Shown here: positions 24,441-34,814 of the stretch, piece by piece | How positions within the stretch are numbered: the stretch's first letter is position 1 | How the letters are laid out: every line of letters starts with the position of its first letter | Source of the DNA: Aurantiochytrium sp. KH105 | Lineage: Eukaryota; Sar; Bigyra; Thraustochytrida; Thraustochytriidae | Length of the DNA stretch: 64,000 nucleotides | Reading direction: 5' to 3' | NCBI GenBank assembly: GCA_003116975.1 | Contig: BGKB01000008.1 | Coordinates: forward strand, 434,001 to 498,000 | Program-made: the position numbers and the translations under genes | Notes under the pieces: model-generated | What the model was told of the DNA's origin: nothing | Seen by the model: the letters and a program-made list of their open reading frames with translations, nothing else | Database searches by the model: none

Positions 24441-26809
24441 AACGGGACACCGCTGTGCTTGACATTGTGACGTGCAGCGTGCTTGAGAACTTGCTGGTAC
24501 TCGTATTCGAGGCCACAGCGCTGTGCGTTCCAAAGAAGACGCTGAATCAAAACTCGAGAGAGCACGATATCGAGATTGCGGCACATGGCGAGAACGTGGC
24601 CAATGCACTCCTTGACAATCTGTTCAGGAGCGCCAAGACCTGTGAAACCTTCGCCAATGTAGACATCGTCGCTAACGCCCAAAAAGACGTGCGCAAAACA
24701 TGTGAGCGTGTCCCCGCCAATTTCAACCCCGTTTGACTGCATTTCCGCCAATAGTTCAATGGCTAGCTCGCGATTGCCCGTGTAGAGGGCGTGAAAATGA
24801 AGGATAGCGTTGAAGATTTCCTTGTCGCGAACACCGTCGAAGTCCGACTCGATAAAGGCTTCGGCATCCTTCCAGCGACCCACGTTGAGCAGAGTGCGAA
24901 GCATGTTGATTCTGGCCTCGTGCCATGCTGCCTCGTCAAAGGGCTTGAACGCGCCATTGTACCGAGCCCTGGGCGGCGGGAACTTGCCATTTTCCCTGGC
25001 CGCCTCCACGTCAGCCTTGAGAGCTCGATACCATTTGAGTCCCGCCTCGTACACCGCATCGCACTCGAGCGATCCGCCCGAAGTGTCGCCATTGTCGAGA
25101 CCGTGCAGGGAAAAACGCGCACTGCGCTTGGCCTCCTGATTCGAAGTATTCTGTACGAGGTGGAGGAAAAGCGCCTTAATTTGCAATGGGTTGGTTTGAC
25201 TCCCCTTGGGGTTAAGTTCACTCCAGCTTTCCAGGCGGTGCAGGATCGGGATGCGGTTGCCATGGAAATCGCACAAGAGCTGAATGATGGCAACGAACTC
25301 GCGATGTTCGAGGCGGAGACCGGGGTGCGTGAGAATCACGTCGACAATCTGGCGCAGGCGATCGAGCATTTCTGGACGATAGTGGAGTGAATGCCGTGCG
25401 CGAGTGTATACGCGTAGGAGCACCACCAGGACACGATTCGGGATCTCGTGAAAGTTGTCATGTTCAGTAAGCGTGCTGGGTGACTGCTTGCGGGCCTTGG
25501 CTAGCACGGAGAGAAACTTGCTCGTACTTGCACACTCGTCAAAGCTCTGGATGACATCGAGCTTGCTCAGACGGCCGAACTCGCTGGTGGGGTTGTAGTC
25601 CACGATGGACCGGGCCGTGCTGATATAGATGGCTTCCATGCGATGCGCAAAGTTGAGCGCGTGAATGTCGCGAGACTGATGCCTGCGACGCCCGTTCGAG
25701 GGCAGTTCGGCGTGAGCTGCCTCCTCCTCGGGGCCCCACTCTGCTTCGAGACGCTCAACGATGCGCGATTTGAGGAAGACGATGGAACGCGTCGAGTCGC
25801 TCTTGCGGCGATCGAGACCGGTAAAGAGCGCGTCGATGACGTCAAGCGAGAGCGAGGACTTTGTAGTGTTGACGTAAAAGTTGATCAGATCCATGGCTCT
25901 TGGCTTGTTACTGCGGCCCAAGAGGTGAAGCACGGGGATGAGAGTCTTGGGATCAGCTTCGACGGACTCGCCGGAGTACTTGGGCAGCGATGCGACAAAG
26001 TCGGCGTAATGTTCCCGAACTTTGGCGATGGCACCCATGCGCACGAGCTCATGATCCTCGAGAATCGGGAGAATACGTGTGTCAAATGTCACGCCAGCGT
26101 CCTGCTTCCACATGTCTCTGACGACAGCAACGCGATCGTCCCAGGATGATCTATTGGCCACCTTCTCCCAGAGGTCGTTTGTTGATTTTCCATCCGATGC
26201 CACAATAGCGGCAATTGCAGCGGTAAAGGTGCGTGCATGCTTGTCGGGACTCGCGAGTTTGTCAAAGACGATTTCCGGTTTGCTCTTGCCCGCATAATAG
26301 AGAACAAAGTCAAAGAGATTCAGCGCTTGACGCGCTAGCATGGGAATAGCCCTTACCTGTTCGCACGAGGCAAAGGCTTTCTCAATTTCCTGGAGATCGG
26401 AAGCCCCAGTGAGCGCGAGTGCCTGTCTGCGAGCATGGCCAATGTAAATATTAGCCCTTTGCCGTCTCGAAGTGACTTTGTCGTTCACGGAGCGCTCTGC
26501 CTGATCTAGCCAATCCGCGACTTGCTCGCTCGCCTTTCCGCGTGGGCAGGACTCGATAAACTCGATTTCCTCGCGGGTCGGGACATACCAGGCCCATGGA
26601 TACGTTCCCTTGAGCGATTTTAGATTCCAGATTGGGACATTTCGCACGTTGGGCGTCCTTGGCGCGTTGGGTCCGTTATTTTGACGTGCGTTCCCACGTC
26701 CGCGTCCGCGTCCTGCCTGGGTCGCAAGCAGCATTCTTTGCGCCCCCAATATGGGCATCCTTTTCCAAAGGCTTGACGCACGGGCTTGTGAGCCGCGAAG
26801 CAGCAGCAT
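24353..26809 (-). CDS. Putative mitochondrial helical-repeat (PPR-like) protein, paralogue A
   Basis: 818 aa from the ATG at 26809. The first ~45 residues (MLLLRGSQARASSLWKRM..., Arg-rich, no acids, ending GRGRGRG) are a good mitochondrial presequence; the next in-frame ATG is 26758. The rest is almost all alpha-helix with short repeats. ALYTGNRELAIELLAEMQSN near the C-terminus looks like one pentatricopeptide-type helix pair. It aligns along much of its length with the gene at 29666-32263, for example KPRAMDLINFYVNTTKSSL against NVTDMIDFHKTVMKGSTHV, and the C-terminal YTGNRELA/AEMQSNGV block against FTGDRAAA/ERMITQNV. It ends in a poly-Asp tail encoded by the repeat overlapping the convergent gene. 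An RNA-related mitochondrial role is inferred only from the PPR-like look. Confidence 0.75.
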   Translation of the reverse strand: MLLLRGSQARASSLWKRMPILGAQRMLLATQAGRGRGRGNARQNNGPNAPRTPNVRNVPIWNLKSLKGTYPWAWYVPTREEIEFIESCPRGKASEQVADWLDQAERSVNDKVTSRRQRANIYIGHARRQALALTGASDLQEIEKAFASCEQVRAIPMLARQALNLFDFVLYYAGKSKPEIVFDKLASPDKHARTFTAAIAAIVASDGKSTNDLWEKVANRSSWDDRVAVVRDMWKQDAGVTFDTRILPILEDHELVRMGAIAKVREHYADFVASLPKYSGESVEADPKTLIPVLHLLGRSNKPRAMDLINFYVNTTKSSLSLDVIDALFTGLDRRKSDSTRSIVFLKSRIVERLEAEWGPEEEAAHAELPSNGRRRHQSRDIHALNFAHRMEAIYISTARSIVDYNPTSEFGRLSKLDVIQSFDECASTSKFLSVLAKARKQSPSTLTEHDNFHEIPNRVLVVLLRVYTRARHSLHYRPEMLDRLRQIVDVILTHPGLRLEHREFVAIIQLLCDFHGNRIPILHRLESWSELNPKGSQTNPLQIKALFLHLVQNTSNQEAKRSARFSLHGLDNGDTSGGSLECDAVYEAGLKWYRALKADVEAARENGKFPPPRARYNGAFKPFDEAAWHEARINMLRTLLNVGRWKDAEAFIESDFDGVRDKEIFNAILHFHALYTGNRELAIELLAEMQSNGVEIGGDTLTCFAHVFLGVSDDVYIGEGFTGLGAPEQIVKECIGHVLAMCRNLDIVLSRVLIQRLLWNAQRCGLEYEYQQVLKHAARHNVKHSGVPFHRSTTSARDDDDNDDDDDDEGPSNKRSA

Positions 26810-27505
26810 CTTGCTCGCTCGCTGTGCTTGCTTGCGCCGCAAGACGCAAAACGCAAGACGCGTCGAGGCCTCCCTGCTTGGGTCACGGCGCCTTGCGCGC
26901 GCCGGCTGCGGCCCAAGACTGTTTGTTGCCCCGTTGGCTTCCGCTTTTGTACAGCTCGCGGTCGAGCGCCCTGTTCTTTGCGGCAGCGAAAGACTCCCCG
27001 AAAGCCCCCCTGCGTTTCGCCAGAGTCGGGCGAGGGAGGGGGGCACGGTGCCAATTGGAGCGATACGTGCAGGCAAAAGGACCAGCTTGCTCCCCTGCAC
27101 GCTCGCTCGTCCGGGAAGAAGAAAAGTACGACCCCCCAAAACAACGTATACGTGTCAGGCAGAGAGTTTTATTAGGCAGCTCGCTCGCTCGCTCAAAAGG
27201 CAATGTTCTGTGTGTGTTTGTCCAAGAGCGGGCATTGCAAAGATCGGAGATTTGCGACGCGGAAGAAGGGTTGTTGCCTGTCTGCGATGCTCTGCCACAG
27301 TATCCCAGATTGGGACTGACCTGCCAATTGTCACCATGGTTGGAAACAGCCAAAAAGGACATCAGTATACGATAGTATTTGAGGGGGCGTGTCAGTGATG
27401 ACGCCCCAGCAATTGAAAATTTAATTTACGACTCGTCAGGCGCCCAGCCGGACGGTTAGCCCGCCAGCTACTTTTACTCCATCATGATGTTTTCTAGCAG
27501 TGAAT
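26810..27505. other. Intergenic region, ataxin-10 3' end to paralogue A start
   Basis: About 700 bases. The paralogue A frame stays open upstream to 27139 without an ATG. GCTC/CTCG runs occur near 27178-27197. Nothing else recognised. Confidence 0.45.
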
Positions 27506-29119
27506 CTATGAGACCTTGTTAGGCACGACCTTGGGCTTGCCACTCTCATCGAGCTCGACCCGAAGACCGGCTTTATCAAGCACAGATGTCTGCACGGTGC
27601 CCTGCACACGGAGCTCAGCAATGACGCGCTGATTTTCTTCATTGCCCTCGCACAGATTGCGGATCGCGACAATGCCCCATTCCCGCAAGAAGGGACTGCG
27701 CTCATCGACGTTGCACTGATTGAGCACGATAAAGAGACCATTCTCATATTCTCGCACAGCGTCTTGATTGGACGGACGGCGAAAACATGCATTGGCCACG
27801 ACACGAAGCAGGTCAACGCGGACACCAAAATCCACGAGTTCTTTGTTCATCGCAGCAGTCTCGAGTTCTCCCAATACAGTGTGCAAGAGTTGGCGCTTGG
27901 TTGGCGACCGCGCAAAGACGCGATCATCTTGCGCATATGAACCAAGAGCACGGAGCGCAAGCTGTTCAGCGCGCGATCGTTCTAACGCAGGCTGACGAGC
28001 CTGTACCCTTTCTGCATAAAATTCGGCCAAGGCATCGAAACTAAGCTCCATGCCAGCAGCGTCTGCCTGAGCGCGTTCGTCCTCTGCAACGTTTTCCTCC
28101 TCAAGACGATGGCCCAGCCAAAGAGATGTGAGCACGGGGACAAGCTTTTCCGTCTGCTCGGCATCGCGGACGCGCTGAAAGAGACTCTCGCCCTGTCCTG
28201 CGTTGATGAGCTCACCAAAGAGCCACACGAGGTTGGCATGTAGGTCCGCCGCGACAGGGTCTGAAGGCATTGCAGCAGCGTTCTCCTCGGCTGGGGCTTG
28301 CGTTTGACCTGGATCGTTGCTAGCTTGAGATTCAGCCTCTGTATGGGTATGATCGCCGATTGCTGTCATTGCTAAGACGGCGCTGTGCAAGAGAAGCACT
28401 GAGACTGTCTCATTGGCTACGAGATGTGGAGCACGTTTTTCGCGATCAGCGAGAACCAAACCGTAAAGAAGGCCGACTAGATTACGGAGTAGACCAATGT
28501 CGGTATGGACGATGGCAAGACGAAAGACATTGACGATCTGGTCAATAAAGGTGTCGCTGGCATCGCTCGGCCAAAGTTTGGAGGCGTGATCCGGGGCGCC
28601 AACACAGAGATTGGCGAGGGCCTGCACGAGAACCCGGCCAAGCAGAAGAACAGCCTCGCGCCATGGCCCAAAGGGACTGCTGTCGTGCAGACGCGGAAGC
28701 GCACGAAGCGCCTGCAAAAGGTCCTGCGCCAATTTGTCGAAGAGCACCTTTTGCGCACGTGGGTCGACGCAAAGGTTGCGCACGGCCCTTGCGCACTCGG
28801 TCAGCGCCGCGACTACCTCGGCGTCGGGCGTGCCTTCGGCCCATGCCAGCAGGTCTGCGTCCATTTCCTCACCGCAGCTCCTCCGCACGCGTGCGCACAG
28901 GGAGCGCGCGCCGCCTGCAAAGGTCGTGGCCAGGAACCCGGCGCCGTCACCGTCGCTGTTCATGTCCACCCATGTCGCCGCCACAGAGGCGAGGTCTGCG
29001 GGCCCGGAGCCCGCACCCGCGCCGCCCAGGAGCGCCGACTGCCGCAGTGCCGCGGCCGCGGCCGCAGGGCCCCGGTCAAAGGCCGCGCGCAAGGTCTCCT
29101 CTGACATCGTGCTGGCCAT
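27506..29119 (-). CDS. ATXN10: Ataxin-10 family ARM-repeat protein
   Basis: 537 aa from the ATG at 29119 (another ATG at 29107). It is almost all helical with armadillo-like repeats: ALTECARAVRNLCVDPRAQ, VLVQALANLCVG, HANLVWLFGELINAGQG. Near the C-terminus, RSPFLREWGIVAIRNLCEGNEENQ (quoted in parts: SPFLREWG, AIRNLCEGNEENQ) is the hallmark of the ataxin-10 homologue-associated domain. Human ATXN10 is 475 aa and acts in cytokinesis and neuronal survival; the yeast homologue is Ctr86/Cop-like. The Ala-rich N-terminus is probably disordered. It lies between two paralogous mitochondrial-protein genes on the same strand, with no obvious functional link. Confidence 0.88.
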   Translation of the reverse strand: MASTMSEETLRAAFDRGPAAAAAALRQSALLGGAGAGSGPADLASVAATWVDMNSDGDGAGFLATTFAGGARSLCARVRRSCGEEMDADLLAWAEGTPDAEVVAALTECARAVRNLCVDPRAQKVLFDKLAQDLLQALRALPRLHDSSPFGPWREAVLLLGRVLVQALANLCVGAPDHASKLWPSDASDTFIDQIVNVFRLAIVHTDIGLLRNLVGLLYGLVLADREKRAPHLVANETVSVLLLHSAVLAMTAIGDHTHTEAESQASNDPGQTQAPAEENAAAMPSDPVAADLHANLVWLFGELINAGQGESLFQRVRDAEQTEKLVPVLTSLWLGHRLEEENVAEDERAQADAAGMELSFDALAEFYAERVQARQPALERSRAEQLALRALGSYAQDDRVFARSPTKRQLLHTVLGELETAAMNKELVDFGVRVDLLRVVANACFRRPSNQDAVREYENGLFIVLNQCNVDERSPFLREWGIVAIRNLCEGNEENQRVIAELRVQGTVQTSVLDKAGLRVELDESGKPKVVPNKVS

Positions 29120-29665
29120 CAAACAAGAAGTAGTTCTGCATCAAAGTGATGCAGAGAGAGGCGAACTTTGGCCCATCATTGGTCGCCGAAGATGGCATCA
29201 TGCTTGACGACTTCCCGAATTAGGTCAGGAGGACCAAAGTTATGAAGCGGGCGAGGGCCTCGGCAACTTTCTTTCTAAAAGTGAGAACAAGACAATTGTT
29301 AAGATCAAAGTCATTTCAGCAATGTTTGCAGATTGGTATACGCAAAATTGCAGAATTTAGCGCGCAAGTCTCCGGACCCTTGGACCCCAGTCTTCCTGTG
29401 AGATGACTTTTCCGAGATGTGAGAAAAGACCGAGAAAAAGCAACGAGGGGAGCTTTTGCACAAGACGAAAGCAATAGGAAAAGAGAAAATGAAGAAGGGA
29501 AGATTGTGTGGCAATAAAGTCGTTGTAGTAGTAGTTCGGACAGATGACGCGAGATACACACGAGTGTGTGGGCCGCCCATTCCCACCCACTGAGTAAAAC
29601 AAGGAGACGAGGACAATGACGTTGCGATTCCTTGTCAGTCACGAAGGACACATAGAGACCAATGT
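29120..29665. other. Intergenic region, paralogue B 3' end to ataxin-10 start
   Basis: About 550 bases, less GC-rich than the flanking genes. Short minus-strand frames (29311-29651) are Ser/Phe-rich with no family features. Presumed 3' UTR of paralogue B and promoter of ataxin-10. Confidence 0.45.
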
Positions 29666-32263
29666 CTAGAGATTGGGCTCATCGTCGCCGTCGCCGCTGG
29701 CGTTCTGTCGTAGCCTGGAAAAATTATCGTAGTATCGGACGCCAAAGCGTTTGGCCAAGTCTCGCAGAGACTCTTGAGGAGCATGCATTCCGCGGCGCTT
29801 GCAAGCAAAGGCAAGCCTTTGCAAAAGCTGCTGGCTTGGCGCAACCTCAATGCGCAAGCACAACTCGTGAAGAGTCGTGATAGCATGTTCGACGAGATCA
29901 GCAGGAGGTCCAGAGTCGTCGCCGTCCTGTCCCAGATAGAAAATGTCGTGCTCTCCCAAAAAGCACGAGATATACTTGGTGAGTGTCCACTCCGAGATGG
30001 GCACATTTTGCGTAATCATTCGCTCAATAATCATGCTGGCGGCGGCCCTATCGCCTGTAAAGCGCGAGTGATAGATGAGGAAGGACTGAAAGAGACGCGG
30101 CTCGGTCCAAATACTCGAGGGAGCGTCCTTGATGAGGCTAGCGGCGGCGTCCCAGGAGCCAACGAGATGGAGCAGCTCAATCTGCGCAAGGCGGACGTTC
30201 GTAAGGTAGCTATCACGGCTGTGATCCGCAAAGTAGGCACTGTTGGACGAATCGTCACCAGCGGCAACGGCCGATGCGACGATCGTGGTGCTGTAATCGA
30301 CAATGTTCTGAATGTCGTACTCGAGTGCCGAGAGACCCGCCACGCCGTTCTTCATCCTGCTAAGATTAAGCTGGATCCCGAGATTCACGGCGCAAGACTT
30401 GCAAAAGTCCAGCGCCGCCAAGAGGAGGTCCGGGTCCGAGGCATCAATGTGGGGATTCCGCTGGATCCAAGGGAGAACCTCGGGAGCAAGAAACACGACA
30501 GGGCCAACGTTCGTGGCAAAGCTCTGCAACAGCGTGGTTGCTTCCTCGGTGTCGATATTGAAGGTGTCGTCTGTAAGAATCGCGGCGGCAGCAGTCTTGT
30601 AGGTCATCCTAGGCAAGTTGCGGAGGGCCTTATTGGGCTGAATCTTGCCAAAGGCGCGAACCACCTTGACCAGCAATGAAGGGGTGTAGTTTCGTGTGGT
30701 AGCCGAGCCTTCATCCTCGAGACTCGGTAAGCCTTCGGCGCCGCCCTCGGCGCTGGGTTCGCTTTCCTTGCCAGCACTCGTCTCTGCATCACCAACGTCG
30801 TTGCCAAAGAATCCCTGGACATCAAAGTCTATGTCCTCTTGACCCCACTGGCTCGTTTCCGGGATTTCCTCCTTTTGCGTTGCCGCTGAGTCAGCATTTG
30901 CATACAATGAGGGAAAGGCAGCCTTTTCAGGATTGTTCAGCAAGTAGCGCTGAAGATTTTTATTCGTGCCGATCGCCCTGTGCAGGTCCAGAATGGCCTC
31001 GGCACGTCTCGGCGCGACAGCCGCGAGGCTGCCGCCGGCCGCGGGCCAGTTGTAGAGCATATCAGCAGTGTGCTCGAGCTGAGCGACGATGGACTTCGTG
31101 TAGTAATCAGGCTGGTCCTTGAACGAGTCCTTACCGAGAAGGTCTACGACGTAGCGGCCGCGAAGCATTGCCTGGTCCTGAGAGAACAAGTGGCGGCGCT
31201 TGAGACCATCAATCAAAGCTTTTACCACGGTCACATGGGTCGAACCTTTCATAACCGTCTTGTGAAAGTCGATCATGTCGGTCACATTGGCAGACCCCTT
31301 GTTGAAGAGGAGGCGAAATACGGGGATCCAGTGATCCGGAGTAGGTCCTTGAGTGGCGTACTTGGCGAGGGCCGGGTGCTCGGGCCCAATCTCCTGAAGT
31401 AGCTGGAAGAGGTCGGTGAGGAGCTTAATTCTCCGCGTGATGCTGCGCGTTTGAGCCCATTGTTTGGGACGCCAGCCCCAAAACGTCTCTTCGGAAATCT
31501 CATAGCTGGGTTTGGAATCGAGGCCAATTCGGGAGGCACGTTCTTCGGCCAAGCAAATGCCCTTGATGGCTTCGTCAAAGATACCTGGAGAAACGTTGCA
31601 ATCGTTCGCAACACGCCAGCGAATCCAATCCATGACAACATCCGGATTTTGAACAGCAGCGGTGCGCAAAACCGAATCATAGGTTTGACGGTCCTTGCTG
31701 CTGGCGTCGGGATTGCAGCTGTGGTAGCGAGCAAGGGCTCCAAGAAGTCGCTTTTCTGACTGAGGTGTGTAAAACTTGCGAATCTCGCACTGCTGCCGGA
31801 TTGCAGTGACACGTGATTTGTAGTTATGAATTGCGACGTTGTCGAGTCCGCCGAGTCCGCTGACGAATTCGCGCCAGTCGCGGTCGACGGCGGCCACGCC
31901 CTTGGCTCGCTTTGGGTTCACGTTGTTCTGGTGCCTAAAGCGCAGAAAGTTTTGGTTTGTCGAACCTGCGCGCTGGCGGGCGCGTTCCCGGCGTGCCGCC
32001 CGAGCTTCTTCGGACATGTGATCAGGTTTCCTGCTTGGTGGAGGGACCCCCTTTACGTTTGTGTTGAATTCCTGGTCCTTGTTCGCATCGCCTGCCGAGG
32101 ATGACGTTGAGAAGGAGCTGCTGCTCCTCTTGGCAACGGAACCAGCGGCGGCCGCCCTCGCCATTGCGAGCACGCCGCTCGCGAGGTGCGGCGGGCCTGC
32201 CAGCGTGCGCCGCTGCTTCAGGAGCGCCGCTGCGTCCGGCGACATCCGGAGCGTTGCGCGCAT
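29666..32263 (-). CDS. Putative mitochondrial helical-repeat (PPR-like) protein, paralogue B
   Basis: 865 aa from the ATG at 32263. The N-terminus (MRATLRMSPDAAALLKQRR, then AKRSSSSFSTSSS) is a typical mitochondrial presequence. A basic RRERARQRAG segment follows, then a long helical body with an acidic linker in the middle (about residues 470-520). It is homologous over most of its length to paralogue A (24353-26809), including HWIPVFRLLFNKG against TLIPVLHLLGRSN, ALIDGLKRRHLF against ALFTGLDRRKSD, and the C-terminal FTGDRAAASMIIERM. No catalytic motif is visible. Likely organellar gene expression or ribosome assembly, by analogy with PPR-like proteins only. Confidence 0.78.
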   Translation of the reverse strand: MRATLRMSPDAAALLKQRRTLAGPPHLASGVLAMARAAAAGSVAKRSSSSFSTSSSAGDANKDQEFNTNVKGVPPPSRKPDHMSEEARAARRERARQRAGSTNQNFLRFRHQNNVNPKRAKGVAAVDRDWREFVSGLGGLDNVAIHNYKSRVTAIRQQCEIRKFYTPQSEKRLLGALARYHSCNPDASSKDRQTYDSVLRTAAVQNPDVVMDWIRWRVANDCNVSPGIFDEAIKGICLAEERASRIGLDSKPSYEISEETFWGWRPKQWAQTRSITRRIKLLTDLFQLLQEIGPEHPALAKYATQGPTPDHWIPVFRLLFNKGSANVTDMIDFHKTVMKGSTHVTVVKALIDGLKRRHLFSQDQAMLRGRYVVDLLGKDSFKDQPDYYTKSIVAQLEHTADMLYNWPAAGGSLAAVAPRRAEAILDLHRAIGTNKNLQRYLLNNPEKAAFPSLYANADSAATQKEEIPETSQWGQEDIDFDVQGFFGNDVGDAETSAGKESEPSAEGGAEGLPSLEDEGSATTRNYTPSLLVKVVRAFGKIQPNKALRNLPRMTYKTAAAAILTDDTFNIDTEEATTLLQSFATNVGPVVFLAPEVLPWIQRNPHIDASDPDLLLAALDFCKSCAVNLGIQLNLSRMKNGVAGLSALEYDIQNIVDYSTTIVASAVAAGDDSSNSAYFADHSRDSYLTNVRLAQIELLHLVGSWDAAASLIKDAPSSIWTEPRLFQSFLIYHSRFTGDRAAASMIIERMITQNVPISEWTLTKYISCFLGEHDIFYLGQDGDDSGPPADLVEHAITTLHELCLRIEVAPSQQLLQRLAFACKRRGMHAPQESLRDLAKRFGVRYYDNFSRLRQNASGDGDDEPNL

Positions 32264-33269
32264 CTTCTTCTTCCACTAATATATTGTCTACCCCAGCGCC
32301 AGCTGCAGCCGCGCGACTTGCGCGCGCCGCCTCGACCAGCCTCGCCTCGCCTGAGCTGCTGCGCGTCTCGCTCGCCCGCGCAGTCCGCGTGCTCGTGCCT
32401 GTCTCCGATCGAGATCTGTGCGCAGGCGCGCCGCTCGCAGCCACTCCCTCTTTGGGTTGCGCACCTTCCACAGTTTCCACACATTCCAAACGTGCTGTCG
32501 TCCCCTCTCTCAGGCATGGCAGCTCTGACAGTGAGCGCAAGATTGGATCGCAAGCTTCAGCCTGCAGCCGCAGCCGCAGCTGCTGCTGCGAGTGGTGCGT
32601 CGGAGACTCCAGGATCTCTTCCAAACATCTCGCCCTGCCCATTCGTCGGCCGCTCTGCTGCAGCTGCTGCTGCCCGAGGAATTCCATTTGCGTCAGCGAA
32701 CGGAAAAGGGCTGTCTGTCTCCGGCCTGAGCAACTCTGAAGTAGAGTTACCACTACTACTTCTAGCAGGCCTGCGAACAGCTGATTCTGGTTGCGCAAGA
32801 TCTGGAAGCTCCAGATGCGTCAGAGCCTCCACAGACGCCAGAAGCTCCCGCTCGCAACCTCACAGTTCCTGCGGCGCGCGAGCCCGAGCCCGAGCCCGAG
32901 CCCGAGCGCGACGTCGAGCGCGCGTACGCGGCGGCGCAGGCGCGCGGCGGGGGCGCGCGTACGCGGCGGGCGAGGGAGAGCGCCGCGCGGGGGAGGCAGC
33001 GTTGGGCGGCGCGGCTGGGCCTCGGCGCCCCGCGGCAGCTGGCCCTGAACGCGCGAAGCGGAGCGCGGGTTCGCCGGGACGCGAGAGCTTCGGCGTCGAG
33101 GGAGGGCAAAAACGCAACAACGAGAAGCGCCTTCGCGACGGCGGCGAGGCAGCGGGCTCGCACGCGCGCAGGCGGGGAGGGCAGGCAAACACGCAAGAAG
33201 CCGCGGCCGACGTCGACCCGAAGCGAAGGCGAGATCAGCAGCAGCAGCAGCAGCAGCAGCGGCGAAAAG
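32264..33269. other. Divergent GC-rich region between paralogue B and the 33270 gene
   Basis: About 1 kb. Several long frames on both strands (32186-33778 plus, 32820-33509 minus, 32022-32798 minus) overlap and are Ala/Arg/Ser-rich, as expected from GC-rich DNA; none has a family signature. GC-rich CCCGAG repeats at 32884-32910. A (CAG)8 tract ends 10 bases before the next start codon. Confidence 0.5.
33236..33260. repeat. (CAG)8 microsatellite just upstream of a start codon
   Basis: Uninterrupted CAG repeats ending 9 bases before the ATG at 33270, so probably in the 5' UTR of that gene. Confidence 0.9.
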
Positions 33270-34337
33270 ATGCGGACGCAGATGATGGTGAATCACATGG
33301 CGCAGCTGGCGCGAGGCGCGAGCCTGAGGCCCGCGGCGGCGCGGCTGGCGGGCGCGCGAGCGATGATGACGAGCACGGCGAAGCACCCGTCGCTGCCGGC
33401 GTGGGCCGAGCTGCCGTGGCCCACCGCGGGAGACCAGCTGAACGACCTTTCGGAGATCCAGGAGGCAGCCAAGACGCTGTCGTCTGGGCGCGAGGTGATC
33501 CAGGCCCATGTGGCCCTGACGCGCAGCGCGTGCGACATTGTCACCAAGGGCGCAGGCATGGACCAGAAGATCTGCGTGGACGCCTACGCCCTTGCGAACT
33601 TGGTGACCGTGGCTGCAGGCGACTTTGGCGCCGGTCGCAACGTGCTCGACTCGCTGGCCAAGTCCTCGCTTGTGGACAAGAGCTCGATCGACGACGCCAA
33701 GCAGCGTCTCGACTTTTTGGACGGTGCTTCCGTCGAGAGCGCCGAGAACGCGCCGGAGCCGGACAGCAGCTTCGCTGACGAAGTCAAGAACAACGACGAA
33801 CTCATGGCGCTCTTGGATGAGGATCCCGAGCGTGCGCTTCAGGTTGCGCGCGCCTTGGTGGCGCGTGGTGACCGCGAGAGCCTTTCGATGGCGCTTGACG
33901 CGCTTGAGCAGCTCAAGTCCATCTCGTTTGCTGCAGCGCCCAACGAGACACCTGTGAACATTATCTCCAACGCTGCGGCGACCAAAGTGCGCCAGAACAT
34001 TGCGCGTAGTGTCTACGGCATTGCCCTAGGCGAGTTTGCGCGCATTCTGCACAAGGAGGAGCAGGCCGTGGCGTCAGAGGGCCTGTACTCTTCGGCTATT
34101 GATGAGCTTCGGCAGTCGGTGCAGAATGGCCTCTCGCACTTGCGTAACGCAGCTGCGCCGGCGCTCGTGCACGTCGCCTTCAACTACGCCTCGCTTTTGG
34201 ATGAGTGGGAGGGCCGCGCGAACGAGGCGAAGAAGATTCGCACGGAGAACTGCCCTCCCGAAGTCCAGCCCTCGACGCGCTGGATCCTCGCCGATGTCAA
34301 GCCCTGGTGCACGGGTATCAAGTACAAGGACAACTAA
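33270..34337 (+). CDS. Unrecognised, probably mitochondrial protein
   Basis: 355 aa from the ATG at 33270. The first ~35 residues (MRTQMMVNHMAQLARGASLRPAAARLAGARAM, quoted in parts: MRTQMMVNHMAQ, LRPAAARLAG) have many Arg/Ala and no acidic residue, a good mitochondrial presequence. The mature part is helical and mildly acidic (LPAWAELPWPTAG near 42-54, AYALANLVTVAAGDFGAGRNVLDSL near 108-132, DEDPERALQVARALVARGD near 188-206), suggesting TPR-like or alpha-solenoid folding. It ends WCTGIKYKDN. I know no family with these features. The frame is uninterrupted with good codon use. Confidence 0.72.
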   Translation: MRTQMMVNHMAQLARGASLRPAAARLAGARAMMTSTAKHPSLPAWAELPWPTAGDQLNDLSEIQEAAKTLSSGREVIQAHVALTRSACDIVTKGAGMDQKICVDAYALANLVTVAAGDFGAGRNVLDSLAKSSLVDKSSIDDAKQRLDFLDGASVESAENAPEPDSSFADEVKNNDELMALLDEDPERALQVARALVARGDRESLSMALDALEQLKSISFAAAPNETPVNIISNAAATKVRQNIARSVYGIALGEFARILHKEEQAVASEGLYSSAIDELRQSVQNGLSHLRNAAAPALVHVAFNYASLLDEWEGRANEAKKIRTENCPPEVQPSTRWILADVKPWCTGIKYKDN

Positions 34338-34814
34338 AAGAGTATACAGTAATTGAATGACGTAATCTAATTCACCCTTTCTTCTTTTTTTTGGCTCTTT
34401 TCACCTTGATTTGTTCTTTGCAATATTTGCCCGTCGTGGGGGCCCTTTCTTTTCAAAGCGCTCTTTCCATGCTTGTCTTCGGCTATACCTCTCTTCCTCC
34501 AGCAATGTCTGTTTGCTGCTCCTGCTGCTACAGCAGCAGCGTTTCTAATTTGGATGTCGTGCGAAGGCATTGCAAAGGTCAACAAAACAGAAGAAGAAGA
34601 AGAAGAAGAAGAAGAAGAAAAGGAAGGGACACACTCCACAACTAGATTTCGTCCTCCTCGTTCGTTCATGTCCCGCGAGATGGCATACATCTCATTTTCG
34701 TTCCTCATTCCGCATCCTGACCGCCATGATGTGTCGCCACAGGAGACGCGGTATTTACAGACAGGGCAGACGTCCAGGTGTCTCACGCCGACTACATGTG
34801 AAAATTTTCGATTC
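34338..34814. other. Convergent intergenic region with (GAA)n tract
   Basis: 3' sides of the 33270 gene and PET117. Contains a GAA microsatellite at 34590-34619. No gene recognised. Confidence 0.5.
34590..34619. repeat. (GAA)n microsatellite
   Basis: About ten uninterrupted GAA/AGA units. Confidence 0.92.

Noticed and set aside
32186-33778. 530-codon plus-strand frame
   Set aside because: Overlaps the start of the 33270 gene in another frame and the 5' end of paralogue B; Arg/Ala-rich with repeat-encoded runs.
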